A DNA stretch of 64,000 nt from Papaver somniferum. Its lineage: Eukaryota > Streptophyta > Magnoliopsida > Ranunculales > Papaveraceae. The notes under the pieces are model-generated. The model searched no databases, was not told where the DNA came from, and saw nothing but the letters and a program-made list of their open reading frames with translations. Where the stretch lies: assembly GCF_003573695.1 (NCBI RefSeq), contig NC_039366.1, forward strand, positions 162,754,770-162,818,769, read 5' to 3'. Positions 20,772 through 33,053 of this stretch are shown here, piece after piece. Position 1 is the first letter of the stretch. Each line of letters begins with the position of its first letter. Made by a program: the position numbers and the translations under genes.

Positions 20772-21823
20772 CTTGTGTATAGATTTGTTTTTAGGTTTTA
20801 TTTTTATTATTTTTGTTTTTTTTTTTACGTCTTTTGGTATTTCTTATTTGTTTTCAGATTTGGAGCTGAGCTAAAGAAAAAGGGAGAAAGTGGTGAAAAC
20901 AAAAGCGAAGCCAAAGAAGGAAAGAAAAGAGGAATCCAAAAGGAGTGAAGAAGAAGATTTTGTATATTATTTTATTTTATTTTTGTTAGAAACTGTAATT
21001 AAGGTTTTTATTTTTGTAATATTTTATTTTTGGACATTTATTTTTTCTTTTCTTTCGGACATTGAACTTTGGGACTTTATTTTTTTTTAAACCCTACGGA
21101 AGCGTAGTTTTAAATATAAACTGTGTGCAGAGAAGGACGTCGATTACGATATCGCCTCGGCCCCTCGGGTTCGTACATGACGTAGGAGTCGTGGCCCGAG
21201 TCGACTTCAACGGTTCATCCCCCGTCTGGAACGGGAGGTAAGAATTCTAAACACCCGCGAATCTCCTGTCAACGGATTTACTGGATGATTTTGTATGCCT
21301 ATATGTTGAGGACCTGAAATCGGATTTAATTTTCTAGTAAAGGGCAAGGCCTGGCCAAATCAAGATAAAGACTCAGATTTCATCACCGTTTCCTTCTTTC
21401 CCGCCTTAGGAACACGTAACCTACGCGAACCTAATCCTAAATTTTTTACTAGAACAAGACCGATAGGGTAACGAGCTTAATAGGAAAGTCACTCGAGAAA
21501 TATTGGTTACTCTTTTAAGCATACTTCGAAGTTCATGATGGTTTCTGTGAGTTGAATGCGTGACTGCGCCGCCTTGTAATGCGGTGAGGCCTTGGGTATC
21601 AAAGCTCTACGCAGCTTCCCTCGCCTCTATTCAACTTATTTTGACTCGGATTGATTCCAGAGGGGTTTGCTTAAATTGTAACGAATTCCATTTCGAAGGA
21701 TTAAAAGCTGGTCTAGAAACAATCTAAGTGGAGCCATCATGCTTTTTGTTTGCTAGATAAAATAGGCTTGTTGTGGTCGAGTCAGCCTTCTTTGTATTTG
21801 TTTAGAATTCCCTTGCAGTTAGG
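20772..21823 (+). other. Gypsy A 5' leader
   Basis: This is a long untranslated leader with no gene. A donor-like ggag|gtaagaattc at about 21238 could allow splicing to a site before the ORF at 21824, for example the ttgcag at 21817. Confidence 0.4.
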
Positions 21824-23563
21824 ATGTCGAACTGGTATTATAATAGCCAATACAATGAGTATCAGACTGAGCAGCTTGGGGATTATCCTTTTTATGACCA
21901 TAGTGTGAATAGTGATTGGGAATGCGAAACTTTTGAAGGTTATGGTCCATACTATTGTGAGCCCAATTACTATCCACATACCCACAGGTTATATGAGCAA
22001 AACAATCCTTCTATTTCTCTAGAAGAGTCTCTCAAGAGTTTCAATGAGTCAACACAGAAGTTATTTATGAAAGAGACTTATAATATTCTTCTCCCAGAAG
22101 AGTCCGTAGAGCGGTCAACTAAGATATCTCTAGAAGAGACCCTCAAGCAATTTACTGAGAGTACAAATAGGATTGTGGAAAAACTTGCTCAGGATAGTCT
22201 TAATTTCTACTGTAGTTTTCCCAATACCACCCTCGAAAATAAGGGTAGTTTTTATTCACATAATCAAGATGACGAGGTTAGAATTGGTAACACTACTTGT
22301 TTTGATAAGGTTCGATCATTTTCATGTTATTATAGTGATGATTATGATGAGGATAGTATTGATGAAGAACATGAAATATGTAGGCATAGTGATCAGGAAT
22401 TTGTTACTCCTATTGAGCTTTATAATGATAGTGTTTGTTTCTAGTACAAATCCAAATAATTTTAATAATTATTCACCTATTCAAAAGGATGAGGATTTGA
22501 CTAGAGATACCACCGTTTTAGACGATGTAGTTCATGATCCTTTAGCCTGCAGTATGTTGGATAATCCATTAGTGATGTGCCTATCAGTGAATCGAAGGAA
22601 GTAACCATGATTAACACCTTAGTTAATGAGCCTTTATATGAAACTTTCTCTGATAATCCTTTATATGATTGTGATGATGGTTTAGAGGAAAGAGTTTACG
22701 CTGAGAATATTGTTTTAGAGTCTAGCGATTTAGAAACACTAATCTTAGAAGACCATAAACTCGTAGAGATGAGTGAGGATGAACCAGACTTAGAAGAATC
22801 AATTGACCATTTTCGGGAATCTGATGACCTAGAAATTAGGGAAGTTGTGACTAGTCTTTCTAGAGACACAAAAAACTCTAAGTTTGGGGGTGATTATCAT
22901 TATCCGTGTGCTTTAACTCTTAGGAAGTTCCCTCCTGTAGGACTTGACATCTGTGCCTCAACCATCTTACAAGATTATCTTCATACACATTTTCCCGAAC
23001 CTAATGATGTCCATAGAGAATCTCAGTTGTTAGAAACCCATCCTCTGGTTGATGTGGTTAACCCAGGCTATGATACCAAGATTGACTTTGTTTTCCCACC
23101 AAAAACTTTTCAACCAATTGTGGGAACATATGATTTTCAGATGTGTCGGTTATTAAGTTTTGAGACTAAATCTAATTACTTTAGGATATTAGGGTCGACA
23201 CATTTTCTTAAGGAAGACCACCTCTTTCATTGTGGTCAGTTGTGTGAGTCAAATCTGATTGACTTAGAGGATCCCCAGTTATTCAGGCTTTTGTTATGCG
23301 CTTCTAAGTTCTTACTTGAGTACTTCCAGACTCTTCAGCCTGATCTTCAGAATTTCTTTGAGGAAATCCATTCCAGGAAAACTTCTTATTTAGACCCTTT
23401 TATAGAGCCTGAACCTGAACCACAACTAGATGTAGTTGTCTTAAGCAAGGGTATGTTCGGTATGTTCTGGGTCTGTTGCACTTTCCTCTTCTTGTGGGTA
23501 ACACTTTTTGATCCAGATGACCCACAGTTATTCCGGCTACTTCCATATGATTCTATGAGGTGA
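21824..23563 (+). pseudogene. Gypsy A internal ORF of unknown function, with two frameshifts
   Basis: Three overlapping frames make one protein of roughly 575 residues: 21824-22444, then a different frame from about 22440 to 22590, then back to 22577-23563. Part 1 is Tyr/Asn/Glu-rich with two copies of an ISLEE(S/T)LK.F.EST motif near residues 64-79 and 104-119. Part 3 is acidic, then more ordered, with DPQLFRLL twice and a hydrophobic segment at its residues 296-311 (MFWVCC to WVTLF) that could be a membrane span, close to the C-terminus. No gag zinc knuckle or enzyme motif is seen. It may be a divergent gag or an env-like product; neither is proven. Confidence 0.6.
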
Positions 23564-24974
23564 CTAATTCTTCCATTGTCTGGCTGAAGACTTTAAACTT
23601 AGCACTTCTTGGGAGGTAACCCAATATTCTTGCGACACGGTAATATTCTTCCTTATTTCTTTTCCCTCAAGTGGTAATAGTTTCTCCTTGTTCATGTTTT
23701 TAATTTTATCTTTAGAACATTGAGGACAATGTTAGATTTAAGTTTGGGGGTAAGGGAGAAACTTATAGCGTCACATAGTATCCGGTTAGCTAAGTTTACA
23801 TATTGGTTCTCACCAAAAAGATAGAAATTGGAATGCTAGAGATAACAACCTATTGATACATTAGAGAAAAAGACATTGAGATCTTTGAAATTCAGGAGAG
23901 AACTTGTTCCTTTTAGAGGGTAACCGTGATGGACCTAACCATCCATGATGGAAAGGCAAGTAGGTCAGAAGGAAATGCCAGAAAGACAAAGCAACCTCAC
24001 AATGTAGTCTTAGTTACTGGATTACGACTCTCTCTCAGTAGAAACTTATCATCATCAACAAGCGGAGTGACATCAAAATTTATGAAGAAAGTTGAAGACG
24101 TTTAAGGTTTAGAAGCAACAATAGAAAAGAATAATTCAAAAAATCAAAGTTGAAGACTTAGTTACAAGAAGTTACAAGAGCAAATGATATAAGTTGTTGA
24201 AGTTCATGATACCAAGACATCACAAGTTGTGAAGATCCAAATTCTAAAGTCCTTCTCTCATGGCCATTTAAATTTTTGTCTTGTTATTTTTGTTTAAAAA
24301 AAAAAATTGAAAAATGAAAAAAATGAAAAAATCATCGTTACGTTTTGTTCAATAAGGCCATAGGGAGGTAGAAATCTATAAGGCAAGTTTCAATAAAGAA
24401 ATTAAGGAGAAAAGTTAAATTGTCAAGGTTCTAAGAGGTTCGAGAGTTTATCATCAACAGTTGAAGCCGAAGAAAACGTTGTTTCTACTGAGCACTATGA
24501 GAGAGTCGAAGAGAGATGCATTTTGGTTGCTTTGTTAGTCCGCTTTCGATCTGGCACAAGATCTTTCCAGTACTGGTTCAATTCATCACACGTAATTAGT
24601 CCAGCTGTGTAGCAGATGTCCCTCTCATCTTTATCTCTCTCCTAATCTTATCCAGTTGTAAATCAGCGGACGCATCTTACAATGTTTATCTAGCTGTGTA
24701 GCGGATATCTCTTTATCTAGCAGTGTTGCGGATGTGTCTCCCCTTTTCTTTAGTTAGCTTTAGAGATGGCACCTTTAATTTCTCTGGAAATTCTAAGTTA
24801 CTTGGAGATAGGTTGAGAATTTGTATGTCCTCGTAGCTCTTTGGATACTTGTGACCAATTAGAAGTCATGGTTTTGTGGGTACACCTCTGGTAAACCCTC
24901 CCGAGATTAACTCGGTTTTATTTTACTAGAATAAATTTGCTCGAGGACTAGCAAATAATAAGTTTGGGGGTATT
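23564..24974 (+). other. Gypsy A 3' non-coding region with polypurine-like tracts
   Basis: Non-coding. It holds the cassette cttagcacttcttgggagg..aaccc just after the ORF, a tract ending aagtttggggg at about 23748, and the final tract aagtttgggggtat at 24960-24973 next to the 3' LTR. Tracts of this type serve as plus-strand primers in Tat/Athila-type elements; the first may be an internal duplicate. Confidence 0.55.
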
Positions 24975-26623
24975 TGATAGACACATTTTTTATGTCTTAA
25001 TTGTCCTCAGTGTTCTGTATTGTTAGTGTTCAATTCTGTATTAATTTTGGTGTTTTGTGTGTTTGTAGGTATTTTTGGAAAATAAATATTGTTGGAAAAT
25101 TCGGCTCGGAAAGTTGTTCGGAGCACCCCAGAGGACAATTGCTATACGGACCCTCACTTTTGCTAAGGGGCACCCACGGCTATGTATAGCCCAAATTCAT
25201 TCTCAGCACCCATGGCTAAGGGCACCCACGAACAGGATATGGGAACTCCATCCCCTACCTTTTGAAATCATTTTTGGCGGGAATTTGTTGCAGTCACGAG
25301 AAGAAATTTATGTTCGAGAATTGGTCGTATTTAAGAGAGATTCAATCACCGTAAATCGTTGGGCTGGACTTGCTAGGATTAAACATGGTCGAGATGTCTT
25401 CTTGGATCGAGTAAACTGGGCTGGATAATCGTCTTCGACGAAACAGGAAGAAGATAAACTCGGATTTCCTGGATTGATCACAAAGAGATTTTGGGAGGAT
25501 ATTTGGTCGGATATTGATTGGTACTGAGCTGTAACGATGTAACAGGGCCGGTAATGTTGTTAGTTTTGAGAAATAGGGAAAGCTACGTGGAATTGGAGAA
25601 AACAGGGGGCATGCATTTTTCTCGGGTTTTCTGTGGATTGAATATAGAAGATACGTGAAGATTTGTTGCTGCATGAGTGTGACTCAATTGTGTATGGGTT
25701 TACAACGTGTTTGGAGCGTATCCTCTAAGGATTATCACGTGCAGGAGAAGAAACAGGAAAGAAAATATTCTCGTGAACTGGCAGGGAGCAAATGAAGATT
25801 TCTGGAGTTATTACACAATATTCTTGACCCTGTGAAGGGTATAAATAGGTGCTTCGAGTATCAGAACCAGGATGAAGAGTTAGGGGTGAGAACAGAGTAT
25901 ATAAATTAGAGTTGCAGAGAGTTGCTGCTGCTGCCATTAGAGAAGAACACGAAGAACAATAGACTGCAAGTAGCAGTCGTTTTCTAGTGTCTTAAAACCG
26001 TTTCGTTTTCTTCCAGAAAAAGACTGTTGCTTCTGCGACTGTTTTGTGCTATAATTTTGTAACAGCTTCTGTTGCTTCTGCGACCATTGAAAATATCTGT
26101 TTTATCTTATTTCTCCAATAAAAACACCATTTGAGCTATGAGTTATCTTTTTGAGTGTGTTTTCACCATGTGGAGCTAGAACCCATCACTGGGACGACGG
26201 AGGAAGCTGTATTTCATCCTTGGGGTAATTTAATAAATTCCTTATTTACTTTTTGCACAAATTTTAAATGACTTATGATTTCTATTCATCATTTGTTATC
26301 TTGTTAGATAGTGTATGCTTAGTCTTAGATGCTTTAGATACACTATGCTTGTAATTTACAATTGATGTTTTACGAAATCTACTTTAGCAAAGAATAGAGT
26401 TATTGTTTCTTTTGTTTTGAGCTATAAATGTCTAGGATTAATTTATGAACCCCATGAACATGAAAACCAGTGGAATCCCGAGTCCCGGTCTCTCTTCATC
26501 CTGTGACAAAATTTGTATATATATTTTCTTATTTGTAGTATTTTTATTTTATTAAAACTTAAAATCAATCCAACAAAGTCCGAGTGAACGACAACCTTTC
26601 TTACCACTATTAAAATTCGATTA
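24975..26623 (+). repeat. Gypsy A 3' LTR (1,649 bp)
   Basis: It starts TGATAGACAC and ends CGATTA. A TATAAATAG box lies near 25840 and an AATAAAA-type signal near 26118. The U5 part is homologous to 39,800-40,556. On the right it abuts the antisense ORF of the outer Tat element at the exon with residues ENLKLEAK. Confidence 0.85.
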
Positions 26624-27963
26624 GCTTCGCCTCTAGCTTGAGGTTCTCGCCTTGAAAAATTGGTACAAAGTATGGTTGCAGTGCTCACTTCTCACCAGCC
26701 ATATTAATAACAGGAAAATAAAGATAGTCAATAAAAGAACATCACACTGCTCAACTCAGGGAAATTCACGATGACTAACCTCGAGAATACGCTGCTGAGG
26801 GAAACCATACTGATACCCATCAGCTATGGCCATCATGTCAGCAATGAAAGAAGGAGGATCGACCAACAGACTAGCCTAAGTAGCCCCAAAATCCTTCTCC
26901 CAGATCTCCGCAACATCATCATGGGACGATAGCTGCATTCTTTGGCGAGTGAAGGCGTCAGAACTCTTCTCACTAGGAACTATAGGAGTTGGGTTAGGTA
27001 CGCACATCATACCCTTCTTCATCAACCATTCAAAGGTTGCACCATCCCCTTCGTGTATCGCAGCCTTCTCGAAGCTCCCAGAAGATGCACCAGCAGTAGC
27101 CTCATCACCGACAACGGTTCCTTGTCCACCAGAGGTTTTATTGCCTTCGGCCTCCTTAGCAGCTCGAGCCTCAGCGTCCTCCCCATCTGAACTTTCTTCA
27201 CTCTCAGCCTCCTTCTCACCACACCTTCGGCAAAGACATCCCGTTCGTCATTTGGAAATACTAGAGAGAAGTCGGAAGCCATTCCCAAAGCAACACCGAT
27301 ATCGACTTGTCCCTCAGTGGAATAGATATTGCCAAAGAAGATCTCTTGGTTGGGGTTCGTTGTGTGAAGATCAACATCTTCGTTCCCTTGAACATGCACG
27401 GGCTCTATAGGAGGATCGTTCACTTGAACCCCAGAGAAAATGTTCTCTCTGTCATCTTTATGACCAGCATTTCCATCACCATCGTGACCAGGAGGCGAAG
27501 TATTATTACGTTCCTCATCATCGTTAGCATCCTCGTCGGAATTCTCTTCATCGTTCACCGGACTATTAACTTCGGGAATTTCTGTCTCTTCTTCACCAGC
27601 AGTAGAAGACTGAAAGAGACCGATCTTTTTCTTCTTCGAAGCCTAAAACAAACACTTGATCAACTTCTGATTCCAGGGGCAAGCATACATAGAAAAACAC
27701 ATTATTATAAGGAATCATACCTTGACAGTGGTAGTGTTCTTCGAAGGAAGAACCACATCAGAACTCTCCTCTCCATCCGCATCAACAACATAGACGGCAT
27801 AATCAAAGTTCATACCAGCAAAATTTAACTGCCAAGGACAGAAGTCACCATAACGAGATGGTTGACCATCGCGAGGTTGGCTGCCGGCAACAGGACGTCA
27901 TCCATGCTGACCAGGCACCCAACCATGAGCTCAAGGACCAATAACTTCAATAACAATGGCATG
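26624..27963 (-). pseudogene. Outer Tat-like antisense ORF, 3' half
   Basis: Read on the minus strand from the inner element's flank at 27963, this continues the ORF that starts at 37999. After DYEW it reads HAIVIEVIGP, meets two stops, continues FCPWQLNFAGMNFDYAVYVVD, then reaches a donor after Thr-Val-Lys near 27720. The next exon (from about 27642) starts ASKKKKIGLFQSS, is rich in Asp/Glu/Asn, and has a frameshift near 27215, after which the better frame is ESEESSDGEDAEARAAKE and on through LMKKGMMCVPNP. A further donor after RILE near 26779 and an acceptor near 26650 lead to ENLKLEAK, where gypsy A cuts it. It is a decayed gene with at least two visible introns. Confidence 0.65.
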
Positions 27964-27968
27964 CCACT
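27964..27968. other. Target-site duplication ccact, left copy
   Basis: ccact directly precedes the left LTR start TGTAATTGC. The matching copy is 36890-36894. Confidence 0.9.
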
Positions 27969-28438
27969 TGTAATTGCAGGAAATCCTACACTATACCCCT
28001 CACAAGATTTCATTAACATTCAACTCATTTTAGATTAACAATCTTAATTTTATTGATGAATCTTTGAACAATCTTACAAGAAAAGATAAAGGAATCAAGA
28101 ATAACCGTCGCTCTAGATTTTCTCTCTCCTATTTACTTGCTCCTCACTCAGAAAAGATCTCTCCATTTTCCTTTACAACTGAACGACTATTTATAGGGAA
28201 TTACATAGTGGATGACAGCTAATCTGTCCTTTATTTTCGGATATGGCTTGCGACATTCTCGCAACCTTACAAATGTTAATCTCGCAAACTCTCTAATTTT
28301 CGCAGGACCATCACATTTTTCTCATGATTTAGATGACGTCGTTTATTATGTCATTTCCGAAATTATTCTGCGACACTATTGTGTTGTGTTTTTGATAATT
28401 TCGATGAGGCATTATTGCTGCGAGATTCTGATCCTACA
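27969..28438 (-). repeat. Gypsy B 3' LTR (470 bp)
   Basis: It pairs with 36415-36889. The plus strand starts TGTAATTGCAGG and ends GATCCTACA. It is rich in TCGCA/TGCGA pentamers. ORFs reading across it are not genes. Confidence 0.92.
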
Positions 28439-28452
28439 TCTTTCCTCTTCTC
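28439..28452 (-). other. Gypsy B polypurine tract
   Basis: In element sense GAGAAGAGGAAAGA runs directly into the LTR start TGTAGGATC. Confidence 0.75.
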
Positions 28453-28643
28453 ATATATTCTCTGCGAAGTAGAGAATGATGTGAGAAATGCCGAAGTTGT
28501 CCATCTCTTCATATTCTGCATTTATCACACGTATCCTTTCTACCATCTATTTCTTGACACGTCTTCTGTAACCGCTGCTTTTCAACCGCTCACGTCTTTT
28601 CGCATTAATGTTGTTTATTTCTTCGAGTAAAAAAAATCTTCTT

Positions 28644-28651
28644 TATATATT
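28644..28651 (+). promoter_or_regulatory. TATA-like box before the gypsy B antisense ORF
   Basis: A TATATAT stretch lies about 75 bases upstream of the ATG at 28722 in a pyrimidine-rich leader, a plausible promoter for the plus-strand gene. Confidence 0.4.
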
Positions 28652-28721
28652 CTTCTTACTCTTCTTTCCATTTTATTTTTACTTTCTCTTCTCTTTTTAC
28701 TCTCTCATCTCTGCAACTCTA

Positions 28722-31470
28722 ATGTTCTTCCGTAAGTTCTGCTACTGTAATTCTTCCCTCTTCAATCTTCATACTTTTCATCCATTCCCATACTCTATAT
28801 TCAGATACGCCTCCAAGTGGCCAAAAACATGAGAAAACCTTAAAAGACGTCCAAAAAGATCTTGCTGAGAAAGGTTTCACACTTTCTACCATTCCTGGTG
28901 AAAGTGCCAAGTCAATTATTTCTATCAAACTTTTCTCTGATCAACATTGTGATGATCAATCAATCATAGTTTCGCTAGGTCAAATTCTCGCAGGTCTCCC
29001 CATTCCTCTTTATGACCTAGATATTCTTCTCTTCTATGAAATTCTCGCTCACCCGGGATTTTCGCGAGCTATCTTCCAATTGAGTGGGGATTGCATCCGT
29101 CTGATGCTGGAGTTCGCTAACTGTGGTGCTGGTAAAGGATCTCTTTATTCCAAAGAGCTTAGGGATCCTAAATTCATAGATATAGAGATAGTCGCTGAGA
29201 AATATACATTGAATTTCTTCGAAAACTATGAATTAATATCCATGAAGAAAGAGAATACTCGCTGGGGTATTCGCTTGAAAAGGAAAGATAATATTTATGA
29301 AGATAAAATACTCATGCAATACATTGATTGGCACTCTGGTAAGAACACAACTCTTCGCCAATACAAAGATGATAAATGGTGTGTTTTTCCCTTGATGCTG
29401 AAAGGACCTTACATTGCTGGGTCAAATGTTCTTCCTGAGAATCTCGCTTCTTATCAACCTTGGGTATTCTCTTGGCCCGAGAAGGAGAAAAAGGTATGTC
29501 TCTTCCAGTTTCACCCACTTTATATTTCTTTATTTGTCTTTATTCTTTTGTTCGCTGATTCTTGCGACATTCTACAGATCCAGAAACTGAAAGATAGCTA
29601 TCACAGGACTGGGAAGGCTAGTACCTTGTTAGCTCTTCGCTCATACACATATGAGGTAAGAAATATTTTCTTATGATTTTAAACAGTACACTGTTGCCTC
29701 TATTTCTTAATTCTGTCTGTGTGTGAAGATTATTGCTGAAATAGAAGAGCCTGCCAATGTTGCGAAGACTGGTGATAAAGGCAAAGGTGCTCTTCGCAGG
29801 GAAAAACCAACTGCTCCTCCTTCAAAGAAGAGAAAAATCCATTCTTCCTCTCCTTTAAATATTCCTTCTCATGAAAACTCCGAGAGTGATGAGGATAATG
29901 ATGACCTTGCTGCAAATGAAGATTCTCCATCTGAATCTTCTATGGCTAAGATCTCTGGCCTCTTTTATGATTCTTTGCAAGGATTGGGAAATAGTCAATT
30001 CGCTAATACCTGCAAATCTCTAACTACGATTTGCGATGTTCCTTTATTGGATGGTGATAATTCTCTTCGTGGGGTTTCTAGATCGGTGACTCCCAACTTC
30101 CTGCATTCTTTTAATAGTCTGGTATGCTTTCGTCCTTTTACTTCTTCATTATTGTAACTCAAAATCTCTTTCTATTTTAATACTTTTCACATTTTCTCGC
30201 AGGCTGGAAAAGCTTCTTTCGTTGTTGCCTCAGATCTGGAGAGGAGACGCGAAATTCTTGAAAAGAAGAATCTTCAATTTCGTACAAAGAATGAGGAACT
30301 GGAAGCTGAAGTCAAATGTCTTCGCGAGAAGAACAAACAACTAGAAATTGATTCTTCTTCGCATAAGAATAAAATATCTAGTCTTCAGCAAGCTAATAAT
30401 CAACTCTATGGTATGTTACTTTTCTCCTTTCCCTTCATTCATTCATCCTGTTATTTTATCTTGTTTGATTGATCCTTTTTGCAGACATTTATGGTCTTTC
30501 TGATGAAGCTACCATTCTTCGTTCATTTCCTAATGCCTTGGATAATGACACCCTTCTTGAGCATCTTAATAAATCTTTAAATAGTTTCTCAAATGATAAA
30601 ATTTCATCTCTTTCGCTGAATGAACTGAGATCCAAATTTCGCCTCTTAGAGATTGACCATAGATCTAGTTTAGGCTTAGCCAACCAATTTAAGCGTTTCT
30701 TTCTTAATTCTAAAGAGAAAATCAATGAGCTAAGAACCAAAATTAGCGGTCTCATAGATGATAAGAATCGCATTTCTAACCAAGGTGCTGAGACTTTGGC
30801 GAAATTCCAAGAAATTCTTCTTGAAGTTCAACTTGAACGGATGAAGCTAACCGCAAAATCGTGCAAGAGAGAGAAAACCAAATTCGTTCTCGTCTTCTTA
30901 TAAATAATGAGGATGAATTCGCTTGGGCTGCGAAAATCTTAGACGATGCCAGAAAAGATTTAGGTGTAAATGTTAGTCTCCAAGTTGAGCATACAGCCTT
31001 GATTAGAGATATGATTTCTGACAGAGAAGGTTATTAACTGTTCTTCTTCACTAATCTTTTGTTTCTTATGAATTTTCATCAAGTTATTAATTGATTGCCT
31101 TTTGCTCGCAGATTCTGAAAGTAGATATCGCGAAAGAATTGAGGAACTTGAAGCTGAAAAAGAGGAACTCGCAAAGAATCTTTCTTCTCGCAACGAAAGT
31201 ATTCTAGATTAAAGAATCAAATCAAGATCACTGTTGCGAACTTTAAGAACGATGCTGCATTTTCGCAATCAAACTATTCAAATGGTTTGTGATGACCATA
31301 GTATTCCTCACTCTGATTATCCTTGTCTCTTGGAGGAGATCCCAAAGAACATTCCTAGTCTGATATCTGATAGCTGATGTGATGAAGGTTCTGATGGAGA
31401 TAAAAGTTCTGATGCAGACGAAGAAGGGAACAAGTCTGATGAAGATGATGAAGGATCAACTAAGAAGTAG
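28722..31470 (+). pseudogene. Gypsy B antisense multi-exon ORF, Transposase_28-like N-terminus and coiled-coil C-terminus
   Basis: Exons that join in frame: 28722-28731, 28805-29493, 29578-29655, 29729-30121, 30203-30410, 30485 to about 31029, and 31112 onward. All the introns except the last have clear GT-AG ends. The N-terminal domain (residues ~50-110) includes LPIPLYDLDILLFYEILAHP and QLSGDCIRLMLEFA and resembles the 'putative gypsy type transposon' family (Transposase_28). A KKRK nuclear-type signal and Ser/Asp/Glu stretch follow in exon 4, then long Leu/Glu/Lys coiled coil in exons 5-7. A frameshift near 30840 and a stop at 31210-31212 break the gene; a Ser/Asp/Glu tail in another frame ends at 31470. 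The product's role is unknown; in Tat elements such ORFs are conserved but uncharacterised. Confidence 0.8.
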
Positions 31471-33053
31471 TCTTTGTTTCTTTCTTTGATCTTCTGTAAT
31501 ACTTGTACATTTATTCCTTCTTTCTGTATATTTGCGAATTCTTTTGGTTTCCATATTCCTTAATATATGAGTTTCTTTCATTTTGACCTGCATTCATTAA
31601 AACAATTCTTCCTTGCAATACGGTTAATCAACATAATCATTAATTTTTTAATTTTTGCGTAAATCTATCATGTGGAGACAAATAACATTTTCTAATTTCA
31701 TTCATTCCCATACTTGCCTCTGTTATTTGTATCCAAATGAGAGATTTTGCAGATTTTTCTTATTTTGTGCCTCAACTTCGCAGTTGTTTATGTATAATTT
31801 CGCAATCATATGCGAAGTGAATTTTGATTCTTTTCAAAATCTCATCCCTGTGTGGTCTTATTTTGCCTTCCTAGTTAAAGGTCTTATTATGCCACCTCTT
31901 GTCATTGCGACAAAATCGCAGGACGTCCTTGCACTTTCATGCAAAAACCCATTGATCTTGCCTTAACTTTTTCTTTTGTATTATGGCCTCTTCAGGAATG
32001 TTGCGACAATATGACAGGCCTAAATATTCTTGCGAAAATAAAGCCCCATTACATTGCCGTCTTGCGACGAAATCGCAGGACGTCTTCGCACTTTCATGCG
32101 AAAACCCATTGATCTCGTCTTATCTTTTTCTTTGTATTATTGCCTCTTCAGGATTGTCGCACAAATATGACAAGCCTTAATACCCTTGCGAGTAAAAAGC
32201 CTCATGACATTTGCGTCTTAAGACACTTATCAGCTCCCTAATGGAGGGTGCCGCCCTTATCTTCCCCCTGGTTGCCCCTTCAAGGAGGCGTACTCTACCA
32301 TACAAGGTTGGCTCCCATCCGGTCTTAACAACAACCAGTTGTTTTCGCAGCCTCTTATCCCTTTTACCTATAGGGTTTATGGTTACGAGACTGCACCCTA
32401 AGTGGGGTTTTCTTCGGCCGAGTGCAGTATAAGCCAAGACTTGTCAAGAATGGCAAGGTACGCTCCAGACCCCTGGCACTCTTGACTCAACCGTGTACCT
32501 CGGCGCCTTTGTCAGATTCTGCACTCCTTGGGAGAGTCCTTATTACCTTAGTCGCCAGCCCAACCTAATCATACTTAAGCTGAGAATCCAAGGTGCCTCT
32601 CCCGGATGGGCTTTATTGACCCCAAATCTCCATGACTCAGGTTCCGGTGGCGGTGTAGCCTTTCCCTGAGCCATGCAACAGGTACCCCCTTATATGACGT
32701 ACTTTAGGTCTTACATTTGCCTCTTGCGAAATTGTATTCGCGAACTAGGGTGTACGCCATAAAGGTTCGCCCCTTTCTCTTTTGTCATTGTTCTCTGATT
32801 GTCTTTTGTAGAATTCATTATCTCTGCGAGATTCTCGCACATCATCATATCGTATTTGCATTTCGCAATCTCAATTTTGTCATTCAATAAAATGTATTTT
32901 TGAGAATTTTATTTATTGCGAGAGTGTCGCAACAAATCAATCATTCATACATTTCTTATTTTTATTACCTTTGCCATTCTCTGCTTCTTTGTTATTTTCT
33001 GCTACTGCTTCCTTGGTAGTGGTATGTTCACCATTTTTTATTCTGAGCTAGCA
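31471..33053 (-). other. Gypsy B region where RT and integrase would lie: non-coding
   Basis: No pol motif is found. It contains a tandem duplication (31907-32220), then a GC-rich block at about 32215-32720 unlike its AT-rich surroundings, with ORFs on both strands that have no domain. In a complete Tat element RT, RNase H and integrase would fall here. Confidence 0.6.
31907..32220. repeat. Tandem duplication of ~157 bp in gypsy B
   Basis: Two copies of a block starting ttgcgacaaaatcgcaggacgtc, passing through cactttcatgc.aaaacccattgatct and cctcttcagga, and ending in ttgcg..aataaagcc, lie next to each other at about 31907-32063 and 32064-32220, with scattered differences. Tat elements are known to grow satellite-like repeats in such untranslated parts. 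Confidence 0.85.

Larger units (their letters stand above)
20473..26623 (+). mobile_element. Gypsy A: non-autonomous Ty3/gypsy-type element (Tat/Athila-like PBS), no pol
   Basis: A partial 5' LTR (20473-20748) and a full 3' LTR (24975-26623) share 276 bases of equal length with about six differences (near 2%). The primer-binding site starts TGGCGCCGCCGACTCGG, the Tat/Athila type. The internal region of 4.2 kb has one broken ORF (21824-23563) and a long non-coding 3' part, with no protease, reverse transcriptase or integrase. Polypurine-like aagtttggggg occurs at 23748 and again just before the 3' LTR. LTR ends are TGAT and ATTA, where the related LTR ending at 40556 has ATCA. The 5' LTR has lost most of U3. 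Confidence 0.8.

Noticed and set aside
22577..23563. A definite retroviral-type envelope gene
   Set aside because: One hydrophobic segment is not enough; no signal peptide, cleavage site or splice acceptor pattern is evident.
32177..32437. Opposing ORFs in the GC-rich block of gypsy B
   Set aside because: No domain, both strands open by composition, and no start context.
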